From assembly GCA_013339895.1 (NCBI GenBank), contig JABACO010000161.1, positions 1 to 64,000 of the forward strand: DNA of 64,000 nucleotides. The letters are read 5' to 3'. The DNA is from Ephydatia muelleri (taxonomy: Eukaryota > Porifera > Demospongiae > Spongillida > Spongillidae). The notes below the pieces were generated by a model, which worked only from the letters and a program-made list of their open reading frames with translations, made no database searches and was not told the origin of the DNA. Each line of letters starts with the position of its first letter. Within the stretch, counting starts at the first letter, position 1. A program made the translations under genes and the position numbers. Of this stretch, positions 33,401 to 45,300 are shown in pieces.

Positions 33401-36400
33401 ATCAGCAGCGCTAAACGAAAAGTCGGTTAGAGTCGGCTAAGTCTTTGGTTTGGAAACACTCAATCCATTGGTATTTTAGATTTCCTTTGTTTGGTCTTAG
33501 AATCGTGTAGAAAAGTTCTTGAAGTTGGTACATGGAAATATTTTCGGCATTTTAAAGTAAAAAACGGTCCACATCATTGTATAATGGTACTTAAAAAAAT
33601 AACACTGCTAGACAGAGGAGAACAAAGGCCATACATTTATATTCACATATTCACCTATGCTACCAGAAAGCAAATACAATTTAGGAAACATAAATGATAA
33701 TAATCCGATAATTTTCACTTTAAAAGTTAAATATAGTACACAAATTTCATAAATTTCATTTTTTGTCTTGAATTTCAAGTAGTATAATGAGTTATAAAAC
33801 TGTTTCTGAAAAAAAACTTGTACATTATTCCCATAGCCCATGTCACCACTGTTCCCAATGCGCGAAGCGCGGAAGCCCAGCGGTACAGTACCATTTGAAG
33901 ACATTATTTCATTGAGTCAACAAGACAGTACGTTTAACTAAATAATAAGCTTGCATCTGTCATTCTTTTCCACAAACAATTTACATACGTTGTCTACATC
34001 TAAATTTAGTGTGGAAGTTACAATGAATCAACGCTAGAGCACTTAAGTTAGGAGGAGATTGCAATTGGGAAGGCAGAGTATCGATTTCAGCTGGTTCTTT
34101 CTGCTCTGACTCGGAAGGTACCTCAATGCCTGATCATCTATACAGAATAATTTGATGGCATACGTAAAAAAAATCACTAACCCCCTTCCCTTCCTTTCAA
34201 ACCATGTTTTACGTCCCTCTCTATATGCCGATACTTTCACCCTACAGTTTTGACTTTGTGCACAGATGGAACGCTCAATTGGCAGAATTAACAGCACAGC
34301 GCACCTGGCTGGATTTGCACAAATAATCCAACCGTTTTACAGTTTTCAGGCTCTCTCGCAAGCGAAATGTTCAGCATGCATGCATGGGAGTGTATCGTTA
34401 TCTAACAGAATTGTAAGGTCTGCACCCGTGGTAAAGTTTACGTAACTAAAACCTCCTTAACCACTGCTGATGAAACAGCTTCAAGCGGCTCGGTTCTCAA
34501 ACAGCGTCTACCCCTACTACTTCTCCAAGATGTCTTCTCAATGGCCTCTCTCCTCATCTAATCACAGTACCTCCAACAGTCAAACACAAATGCACATCAC
34601 TTGTGAACACCCTCCTATACATGCAAGCGTATCGGTACACACACCGAGAGTGTAATACGTACTATAGTAACTAACCTTGTAATATGAAAAAAAAAAAACT
34701 TGTCTTAGTTATAAATTGCGCTGCTATTGTTATTTGCACCAAATCATGTATCAACGTTAACATGATGCTTAATATTAATTTTTCCAAATGGAACCGGGGA
34801 ACGAGCGAGGGTGTTATAAGAGTAACGCCATATATATGGCATTGGCCTCCATTTTTAATAGTAATTAATTAAATCATGAGCACCAATGACCATTATAATA
34901 TAAATCCTCCATGCAGGAACCGACAGGTTTAATATAAAAAAATGGTTTTGACCACAGTAAAACACACTGGTGTATAATGGACCAGAATCTGTTGCCGCAA
35001 GTGACAAATCGAACACGAATCAAGATTTATAACTGGTGGAATACAGGTAAGGAAATTTATGTACTTGTCTACGGAAAGCACCAAAACTTTCAATATGAAG
35101 GGGGTATTTATTTTTTAACAATCTAATGACAGAGGATATTGAGCAACAAGATTCCGTTGCCGCAAGTGAAGTACCATCTTGGACTAGATTTAGTAATTAT
35201 CAAGTATAGGTTTTGCTGTACATTATTAATAGCTCTTATTCTTGAAAAACGGATCACGGATAATTCACCAAATAATCATATTTAGTCTTTCTAGATATTG
35301 CAACTGAAATCATGCGATGGAATCTCAGAAACAAAAGAAAAGTAACTTTTACAACTTAAGTGACCGCTCATTTCTCCATACGGTATGTGCTTTCATTGTG
35401 CATATGGTTAGGTATAGACTATCTAATGAAGCGTATCTAATATCTCGGTATACCAGTGTTGTTTTGGTAGACTCAATACCCGTACTTTTGGTAGACTATC
35501 GAGAATGTGGATAGCCATGCTTATCAACAATCGTCCATTTTGCCTATTAGATTGGGGTTCTGTGTATACAATCCAATGCAGTCCTACGGTGAATGTTTTG
35601 TTCAGTAGTGCATTATCAAGCGCACTGCTGGAATACACTCTACTTTGCTAATACGATTCGTGTTCAGAGGTCAGTTTCTTTTTCAGGCTCTGCTCTCTAC
35701 TTGATACTTGTTCAGAGGCCATTACTAGTATTTTCCATCCCAGATGGTTACATCTCTCCTTTGTTAGTCATAGATATTATATTAAATGCTATCTATGGTT
35801 TGGTAATCAAATGACAAAATTCTAAACTAATCTTGTGCCAGGAGTCCTGTCAGACACAAATAGCTTTTTTTTTTGTAGCTGCGATAACACACCTACCAAT
35901 ACATAGTTTGATCACAAACGTAAAGATGCCAACCAATTCTGAAGCTATTGGTACAATTTCATTCATTTTTAATGTTCCTCTCCCGAGTTACACGTGGTCA
36001 AGAAGGAGTATTCCTGGACTGGGAACAAGGATGGGCAGTACCTTTTTGTTTTTTACAATGTGTGGTTTTGCGACATAAAACAATGGCAAAACTGCTCAGC
36101 TTTGTCTTCTAGTTCGATTATAACGGGCTAAACGATCCGATCATCAGGAGACTCGTTAGAAAATGGGTCGCATGTTTTTAATGACATATTTTCATAGTCA
36201 GGATCAAATCCTTTATGGAAGTTTCTAGAGAAAGTTTTAATACAGTTCAACTGGCAGTGGGGAGTATCTATAAGGCTGAAGGTTGTATGCCACCTTTCCT
36301 TTCCACTATGCATCTTTATGTATAATTGCTTTTATCTGCATGCATGGTGATGTATAAAACTGTAGATTGCACACTATTGGTTCCATAACCAACACATTAT

Positions 36401-36519
36401 AATGTCTGTTGCAAGGAGCTGTGATTGGTTATGCTATTGGTATAAGTGTTTAACCACCATTGTATGCATTTATCCCTGTGTACATACATGTATTTTTTTT
36501 TAATTGTCAATGGATGCAG
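30451..36519. other. Six kilobases without a supportable gene
   Basis: I see short chance frames, a CA run near 32085-32150, a T run at 32951-32965 and a 34-base repeat (GGCTGGGGTCAGT) in about three copies at 31368-31450. Ser-rich stretches at 30480-30660 and 34460-34620 are weakly alike (TCCAACAG words), but neither has exon borders. Receptor gene 4 would need its Ig and FN3 exons here; none is present. Confidence 0.5.
31368..31450 (+). repeat. 34-base tandem repeat
   Basis: About three units containing GGCTGGGGTCAGTGCC and TTGTGTTCAGCCA, with small differences. Confidence 0.8.
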
Positions 36520-36591
36520 GGCCAGTTCCAACTCCTAGTGAATCCAACAGCCCATCAACTCCAACAGCACCACCACAAAATTCCACTACAA
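36520..36591 (+). pseudogene. Gene 4 exon: Pro/Thr/Ser linker
   Basis: Acceptor GGATGCAG as in genes 2 and 3, donor GTAGAG. Encodes PVPTPSESNSPSTPTAPPQN and a few more residues. Symmetric phase is retained although the upstream gene is missing. Confidence 0.6.
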
Positions 36592-36599
36592 GTAGAGTA

Positions 36600-37960
36600 T
36601 GATATAAACTGCTGTTTGCTTACAATGTTGCATCAGTCTGTGAGGGCAGCAATACATTCTGTGTCTTTATATTCCATAGGCACTTTAATATGTGTGTGCC
36701 TTGATATTCTGCATGCGTGTCTAAATAACAATTTCAAGGAGAATTCTGTCAAAGCATGGCTAAAGTTTATGTTCCCTAGGCCAAGAATGTGTTAGTATAT
36801 GCATGTAAGCACTTCAGCCTCACAAATTCTGTTGCTGATGCAAAAAAAGTTGTTTGCATTGATGTGGATCAACCCAATTGAGCATATAGGCACAATTGGC
36901 ACTTTCACTTATTGGTCACGTTACAAAAATACACGTAAGAGCATGGAATGATAAATTTTTTGATGACCGATTTTGAGGTGAGTAACTCAATTTCCGCAAG
37001 GTGTACTAAAAGCTAACTGTGAGTCTCTATGACTATACAGTAACCTGCCTGTGATCATATTTATTTGTGAGGTGAAAAGGGTCATGTGGGAACATGATCG
37101 CAGTGTGACCAAGACACCTTGCTGAAGTCATTTCTCTATGCTAATAGGTCTAAAGGCAACTACTGTGCATGTGTGCATAAACCTTTTAGTTGTATAGTGA
37201 TAAATGCAATACGGATCATTGCATTGCAAAGGTATGTTCTTTTTAAAATCTTCTAGAAGTCTGAATGTCCTTAATACAGCTATTCTTACGCACTACCTGT
37301 CACGGAGTGTAAGACACTGAATAGTTAATTAACCATCATTTCAACACAAGCAGTGCGTTTCTACTGCTTGTATTGGAAATTTGTGTTAGTTCCCTTTTTG
37401 CGGCAATGATCACAATTATTGCCTTAATAACTTCTTTGTGTTCGCATAGAGAATGCGTTGAAAAGTACAGCAAGCTGGCCACACCCACCATCCCAGACTT
37501 CCAACCACCTGCATTTTTTGGGCACAACTCCCTTAACATCTCATCAATGCTTCAGCTGACCTTTTTCTAACCACATTGACATGATTGCTGATTAAGTTGT
37601 GTTATCGATGCAATTGATAGACTTGTAATCTTGGTCATCAGTGCTGCTTCTGATAATGCAGCAAGTCAAAGGTCAAATTTCAAGCATCGATCTAGAGTCT
37701 TCAAATGACATGTGTTTTTAGATTGAACTATTACATATACCTCTACAGTGCGTGATTATGGTTCCTGATGTTGCAAGTGAGGGCCGGTTTCAAAGAACTC
37801 TTTCTGCAGTTGTGCACACTCAGCTCTACCGTAATATTCATTTCCAAATATTTCGTTTTAGATTTATCAATTCATATTGTGTGGGAATGGAAAGTCTAGA
37901 AGTGCAATTCACTGACGTACTTATCGCTTAAATCTGGAGTGGATCAAACTGTTGATTAAC
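36600..37960. other. Intron-like DNA, nothing recognised
   Basis: No exon, element end or array seen between the linker of gene 4 and duplication B. Confidence 0.5.
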
Positions 37961-38069
37961 TAATTCAGTGCTTCCAAACTTTCATGTACATGTACATGGC
38001 TGTGTGTGTACACGACGAACATGGCAGACTTTACACCATACTGAAAACTTCAGTTCCGATGTGGGTGCA

Positions 38070-38234
38070 AAATATAAGTGCAACATGCAGTGCCTAATTG
38101 AAATCATGTGTCTATTAGCTCATCTAGAATTGACGTTACTCATCCAAATAAGTATAATTATTTGGATGAATAACGTCAATTCTAGATGAGCTAATAGACA
38201 CATGATCTCAATTAGGCACTGTTGCACTTATTTT
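38070..38234. repeat. Near-perfect palindrome (165 bases)
   Basis: Arms pair from ATAAGTGCAACA through GTGCCTAATTGA, TATTAGCTCATCTAGAATTG and CCAAATAA, with a tiny centre. The other copy of duplication B (near 43840-43905) has only one arm, so the palindrome arose here after duplication. Confidence 0.9.
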
Positions 38235-39204
38235 TTCAATTTATACTTTTGATAGGATCAAGTATAGAATATGAACCACAAAGGACCATGCATGCCCATC
38301 CAGACAGTATGTCCCACCTAAAATATTTGTGTTACAAATATTTTCATGTATGAAATTTTGTTTTCCTGAGTATCCATGAAATACATACATGCGTGACTAG
38401 GTATAATTCACAATAAAGCAATAAATAGGCCACGAAAATGAACCGAACGCATAGATTATAAAATTTCCCCAATAGAAATGTAACACGCGTTGAAATGTAC
38501 AGGTATTCAGAGCCTTACAACTTCATGACAGATACTCCGATTCCTAGTGCGCAAGAAGCAATGTGTAAGATGACATTTAAGACTTTCTGAATATTGAAAT
38601 CTTGAAAATACATGCGTTAGGCCCCCTTTCGATCCCAAATGCTCTAATAATGCAATCTGTCCGTACTGAAATTCTACTCCTATTCATATGCGTTACATGC
38701 AACATGATGCATGGATCAACTTTGTGTATTTTTACCTTTAACTCTTTCACGGGAACAGAACAATATTGTGCCACAGGTGCTAAAGCCTATCTACACTTTT
38801 GTAGTAACAACATATTGGTTTCCTAGTCATATTAGTGTTAGTGTAAGTTGTTTACAAAATAAGTTTCCTGCAATGGAGAAATGCTTATTTCACACTACAT
38901 GTGTACGCGTATAATTGGCTTCGTCGGCGGAAGTTAATGAGCCCCAAAAATAACCCTGTACATTGAGGAAACATGAAGTATCTTTCGTTTAGAGAAATAA
39001 TCGTACAAGTTCATAGATTGCTACGATTGCGTAAAGTCATTTGAGTTGCATGTAACATTGTGCATTGTGTATTTTCACCTTAAGTTTTAATAATGCGTTG
39101 AAAGGCCATTGTACATGCAAATAAAGCATTGAACTTGTACAATATAAAAATGATGTTTACATACATGTAGCCTCATTCCATGCATATGCTCAATTTGAAT
39201 ACAG

Positions 39205-39291
39205 CTCTCAAAATAATGGGCGGAGTGATTGGAGGAGCACTGATTGTTTTTATTGCTGGGATTGGACTATGCTGCTGTTATTCATTATCAT
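39205..39291 (+). pseudogene. Gene 4 exon: membrane segment
   Basis: After TTTGAATACAG, before GTAGGTTGCC. Encodes LKIMGGVIGGALIVFIAGIG then LCCCYS, a typical membrane span. Paralogue of 43140-43045; the acceptor sequence is identical. Confidence 0.7.
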
Positions 39292-39344
39292 GTAGGTTGC
39301 CATGAACGTAATGTGATTATTATTTACCACTGTACCAATTACAG

Positions 39345-39505
39345 CCAGGCAGAATAAGAAACTTAATGATGAGTTGGTGCCACATCCTATTGCTGCACCC
39401 CAGGGTCAAGGTGACACACCGTCTGGATCATGCCCAAGACCCCAGTGGTACAGGCATATGAAGAGTCATGTTCTAACGGAACAGTGCAAAGCCAATTCTT
39501 GTTGA
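39345..39505 (+). pseudogene. Gene 4 exon: tail with premature stop
   Basis: Starts after CAATTACAG and encodes RQNKKLNDELVPHPIAAPQG and onward to a TGA. Homology to gene 3 continues beyond the stop to about 39647 (ATGCAGAATCCAAAGCACGG against ATGCAGAAGCAGGATATTCC), which shows the frame was once longer. Confidence 0.65.
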
Positions 39506-39956
39506 GCAGTAGCAAGTATCAAAACAAAATGCATCCCCATAGTGGCTCATACCGAACCCAAGAACCACTCCTCTAGGGATGCTGCTGCACTCCAAGACAG
39601 AAATGCCGCATTACACGAAAATGTGGAAATGCAGAATCCAAAGCACGGTACACTTCCTAATCATATTAGGATATAAATATTGGCCTGTACTACAAATTGT
39701 TGTAGATGCATGTGTCCTTTTATATTTGACCAGCTGTGCTACATGCATGTATTGCATGATTAAAGGGTCAGTGTGGCATTCTTTGTTCTTACTATTGTTA
39801 CAATCGTTCATTCACAAGTGTTCATCATCCAACACACGCCGGTTGCCATGGACACACTTTGCTGTATCTAATGCAATTTGTATACATTATTCCAACAGTA
39901 TCAACCGAGCAGAGTATGAAAGATGGTGACCACACCCAGATAGAGTGTCCAGACAT

Positions 39957-40421
39957 GTAAGCTTCTTTCATAGGTGTCATTCGTGTTTGGTCTGTTTCAG
40001 AGAGCCCATCATAAAACCACCACTTATTTCTCCACATAACTGCAGCAGTGAAATGAGATGCTCCTTCCTTATACAGGGTGTAACCCACCAGCACGTACAT
40101 TCTACCATCAACTGTGATATTCCTAGGAAGGGTTGTTCTCAAGTTACTCAGTGAGTCTTCCTGAAAAGAAGCAATATCAAAAGGGATCATCCAGGGGCTC
40201 CTGCTCAAAAATGTTGACTGCTGAACAACAGTGGTTCCACAACATTGGTAAAAAACTTCTGTTTTCCCAGTGCTCAAGTTCTGAACATCGCTGACTTCAC
40301 TTCTTTCTTCAGGTGGAGGGGAATCTGGGAAACGGCTACAGCATTTGCCAAAGTTCATCACCATACACGGAAACAGAGAACATATCTGTTCCTCTATACA
40401 TAATGTAAAAGTATTTTTCAT
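39957..40421 (-). pseudogene. USP/UCH-like cysteine-protease C-terminal fragment
   Basis: The minus frame contains GYTLYKEGASHFTAAV and KWWFYDGLSE, the pattern of the catalytic His box and following strand in ubiquitin-specific proteases and in peptidases carried by some transposons. Upstream residues (CGTTVVQQSTFLSRSPWMIP) are plausible for the same fold, but no catalytic Cys box is visible nearby. It runs into the gene 4 3' relic at its end. It is probably an orphan piece of a transposon-borne gene lying at the centre of duplication B; a short host exon is the alternative. Confidence 0.5.
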
Positions 40422-40482
40422 TTAGACATATCAGTAACACTTGAAATAATCATCTGCGGCTGGATAGATCCTTTGCTCCTGC

Positions 40483-41110
<628 letters not shown>

Positions 41111-42114
41111 TAGCTACACCCCACACAGAAGCAATTTAATGCGCATCAATTGGGGATACAAAATATATAGCGTGTACTAGCTAGCTCAATGCTTATATTA
41201 TCGTCTTCAAGTAAGTAACGAAGTTCATTAGTATATGCCACGAGTTGTGTTTATATGTAGTAGCAATAAATTTATGTACCAGTACTAGTATTGCATTGTT
41301 ATATTGTACAGTGGTACGAAGTGAACATATCTGAGTATTGCGCGAGTGAAATAGAATGACAGACTTCCTACCCACTTCAAGTAAGTATGCGCGCTCTGTT
41401 TGAGAATTGGAGAGCATTACGCAATTATTAAACTAATGGGAAATTTGATATGCATTTATAGCGAGAACGTGAATGGAGTGTTGAGGGATGATTGTAAGTG
41501 GAGTACGTGATTGTACGTGATGTGGGGTGAGTTTTTAATGGCGTGTCTGGTCTCAGTGTTAGTGTTGGATGGTTAGGTTTCCATTACTATTGATATGTAC
41601 AAGTGCATGGTAAAGACATACAATTTATTTTAAACTATTCGGAAAAATCGATTTTCAGATCCACAAAAATCGATTAGTGTTTTTAAAGTATTCGAAAAAA
41701 TCATTTTTTCATTATGCAGGGGAGGTTACACACCCTATATGCGAACTATCTTATTTCTTTAATATCATACGAACTATTTCCAATCAAACCCATTGCAAAT
41801 CATGTACGGAATACTGGGGCATGGCCAAACGTGGCAATGTCCATGAGGGGTGACTCGATCATAATGGTGTCATAATACTTTTGATGACTTTTATTCCATG
41901 CCCCTAGCCTCCCCTCTATATACAGTCATAGTAAAGCAATGATTCACTTGACTACATCCAGCAAAGTATACATGTACACAGGAGTTCTAAATGGCAGTCA
42001 ACTAAATACATATACAGTGTCGGTAATCAAGGGCAACACACCCCTAAAATGTGCCCCAATCAGTATGCAAGTACATGGACACACACATCAAATAATACAT
42101 CTGTGTCTAGATAA
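41111..42114. other. No gene seen
   Basis: Spacer downstream of the stop codons of genes 3 and 4, which converge on this side. No element ends recognised. Confidence 0.5.
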
Positions 42115-42374
42115 CTAAACAAATATATCTACGTTCTTCTTTGAGGTATCAGGTATGGCATACAGAGCTTCTTGCACATTGCCACCTTTGCCAGTAGGAA
42201 CATTGTCAGTAGGGCGGCCTACTCCCCCATAATATAAGGATTCTTCAGGTACTCTCTGGTCCTGAGTGTTGGCATCATAGAGGGATTCCTCAGCAGGTAC
42301 ACTAGATGCTTGGGGTCTGGCAATAGGATCAGGAGGATGTCCTTGTCCACCACCATCGATCTTGTTCTGCTCGG
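42115..42374 (-). CDS. Gene 3 exon: tail b, tyrosine motifs, stop
   Basis: Starts after CACCACCTACAG. Encodes AEQNKIDGGGQGHPPDP, then two EESLY repeats (EESLYDAN and EESLYYGGV) and EALYAIPD, ending DIFV and TAG. LYYGGV fits the loose ITIM consensus (I/V/L/S)xYxx(I/V/L). Acidic residues before each Tyr are typical of tyrosine-kinase sites. Confidence 0.8.
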
Positions 42375-45300
42375 CTGTAGGTGGTGCAAATGACAATGAT
42401 AACAAATAGCATTACATGTACATACTGCAAAGTGTGTCCATGGCAACCGACGTGTATTGAATGATGAATACTTGAACAATTGCAAGAACCAAAAACCTAA
42501 TACGGTCCCTTTTATCATGCAGTACATGCATGTACTACAACTGGTCAAATAGATGCAAGGACACACCCACATCAATTTGTTATACAGGCCGATATTGGTG
42601 TGCTGTACTTCCTAATAGGATAAACTGTATGTGTGTTTAGGAAGTTTACCGTGCTTTGGAATATCCTGCTTCTGCATTTCCACATGTGTCTGTTGGATGG
42701 AAGCATTCCCCTGTGATGCAAAGAATCTGTCTTTTAGTTCAGCATCATTAGAGGAATCATTAAGTGGTTCTTGGCCTCGGCATGAGTCACTATGCGGATT
42801 CCTGTTGTTACGATAGCTCAATACCATTTGGTCTTGATTTGTTCCGTTGTAACCTGACTCTTGCTGGGGATCAGGTGTGGTATTTGGCTTTACATGTACA
42901 TGTACTGCTGCGATGTGACCATGAGGTGCGGCGTTAGATGCCACCAACGCGCGGTCACCATTTGTGTTATTCTGCCTGCCTATACGTGGACCGAAAGTGG
43001 GAAATACAAATCACATTACATAAACTGTATCCATGGCAACCTACATGATGGTGAATACCGGTAGCTGCATCCTCTGATCACAATAGAAAGAACCAAGAGC
43101 ACCAGTCCTCCAATCATCACTCCTGCAATCACAACTCCAACTGTATTCAAATTGAGCATAAGTTATGGGAGCACAGTTGTTACATTGCACAAGTCCAATG
43201 CTTTATATGCATGCCATGTACAATGGCCTTTCATCACATCATTAAGATTTAAGGTGATAATACACAATGCAACATGTTGCATGCAACTCAAATGATAATC
43301 TTGTTGTAATCTGTGAAATTTACCATAAGTACTCCTATTTATTTGAGCTGCATGTTGCTTCATGTATTATTGCAGCCTCAAAAATTAAGCACGTATACAC
43401 CTGTACATTGATGTGAGGAAACATCAGGATTCTTTCCTTTAGAGAAATGATTGGACAGGGAGCATTTATTGCTTTATTGTGTGATTATACGTTTGTAAAT
43501 GCATATAGTGACCACACACACACACACGTCAACTTACATGTACAACTTGTCAAACTCAATATTCTATCATAATCAATGGCTAAAAAGGCATGATGCATTA
43601 TTCAAATACAGGTACAAAGATTAATATATAATTTCACATATCTATACACAAATTTGTATTTCACAGATTGTCAAGCACACAAAATTTCCTACATGAAAAT
43701 ATTGACCGTGACACAGATATTTTAGGCAGGACATTCTGTTTGGATGTGCATGCACGGTCTTTTGTGGTCTATATTCTATTCTATCAAAGGTACAAACTGA
43801 AAACACATGTATAAGCATGGAAGTGCCTAATTTAATCGTGCATCTACACTGTATTAGTTCGTCTAGAATTGACATTTTACTCACTCATCCAACTAAGTAC
43901 ATGTATAGGTTCACTGATTCCAACACATAAGCTTTTCAGTTTGGCGTGAAGCCTGCCATGTTCATCGTGTGTACAGCCTTGTGTACACATGATAGTTTGG
44001 AAGCCCAGTTAATGAATCAAAAGTTTGATCCACTTCAGACTTTTAAGCAATATCTATGTTAGTGAGCTGCACTTCCCATTCACACAATATTAATAGATAT
44101 TATTATTTATTATTTACATTATTTTTTTAAATCAATGATTGGGACAGTTTCCGCGGAAAATTGCCCCACGGTTAAAATGTTATCAAAATGCATCGCGTTT
44201 GAATCGCTATACCTTCCCAACGGATAACGCTATCGACTTCCTATTTTCAACACTTCATACTACACCATTTCACTATGAAGTGATGAAAATAGAAAGTCGA
44301 TAGCGTTATCCGTTGGGAAGTTATAGCGATTCAAACGCGATGCATTTTTATAACATTTTAACCGTGGGGCAATTTTCGCGGAAACTGTCCCAATTGTATT
44401 TTTATTATTACAAAATTACACCAAGAATAAACACAGGAAAAAGTTACGATGACTGGATCTTACATAATATGGCCGTAGCAACACAACGAACGAGACATGT
44501 GTTTAAGCGACCATATAGTTCATAAAGAATGACTGATTTGGGCTTTTGAAGCCTGATGGAAAGCCTCGAAGCCAGCTGGGATTCAATTATTTAATGCAAT
44601 ATTATATTCATACATACAATAACATCTACACACAAACATACAACAAATCAATAAGATGGTGGCTGGTTAGGATGGACGTGGCATTTGCCCTAACCAGTTG
44701 TAAGTTAAGGCGGCCATAAATGTCATTGATGGAAACAGATTTAGGTTTGCTGTTCAGGGTGGCAATTCTTGAGGCAATTGCAGAACAGTTGCATGGCTTC
44801 TTTTGGAAAAAATATTACAGTAGTGCTGAGTAGCCGCAACAGGCCAAAAGTGTGCAACAGTGCAAAAAGAATTATCTGAAACCCTTGCACTTGCAAAATC
44901 AGGAACCTAGATATCCATAATCATGTAGTGTACATGAAGGTATTAAGAAGTTCAGTCTAAAAACATTTTTTATTTGAGAATACTAGATGATTGGAACCAC
45001 CTTTGACTTACTGCATAATCAGCAGCAGCGATGATAATGATTTATTAACAGCAATGATAACACAAATTACTTTTAAAATCAAGAATCATTTCATCAGGAT
45101 TAATAGTACACTACTACTAATAATCAGTTCACAATTAATCAATGGACTCAATTAATATACTATTAGCTTCCCAGCCCTATCTTAGATTTAGTACCTCAAA
45201 CATCGTGGACATTGTTTGGTGTAGTGTGAAGGTACGGGACACCAGATTAAATGACTCACATTGTGTGATGCAATACTTCAACCAAGTACTTAGAGGCAGT

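Larger units (their letters stand above)
36520..39505 (+). pseudogene. Receptor gene 4: 3' remnant (linker, TM, broken tail)
   Basis: Exons 36520-36591 (linker, 72 bases) and 39205-39291 (membrane, 87 bases) are both phase 1-1 and keep good borders. A tail exon from 39345 matches gene 3 tail exon 42979-42650 but reaches TGA at 39503-39505, well before the homologous donor near 39647. No Ig or FN3 exon precedes the linker, at least back to 27 kb. It is a 5'-truncated copy with a premature stop, or a donor of alternative 3' exons; the first is more likely. Confidence 0.65.
37960..39935 (+). repeat. Inverted duplication B, left arm
   Basis: Reverse-complement homologue of about 42370-44040. Shared landmarks are the TCTAGAATTGACGT region, the CATTGTGTATTTTCACCTTA block, the membrane exon, the tail exon and the block ending CGGTTGCCATGGACACACTT. 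One inner segment (about 38958-39005 against 43403-43455) is in the same orientation, so a local inversion followed. Confidence 0.8.
42370..44040 (-). repeat. Inverted duplication B, right arm
   Basis: Reverse-complement partner of 37960-39935, carrying the membrane and tail exons of gene 3. Matching words run in opposite order to the left arm. Confidence 0.8.
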
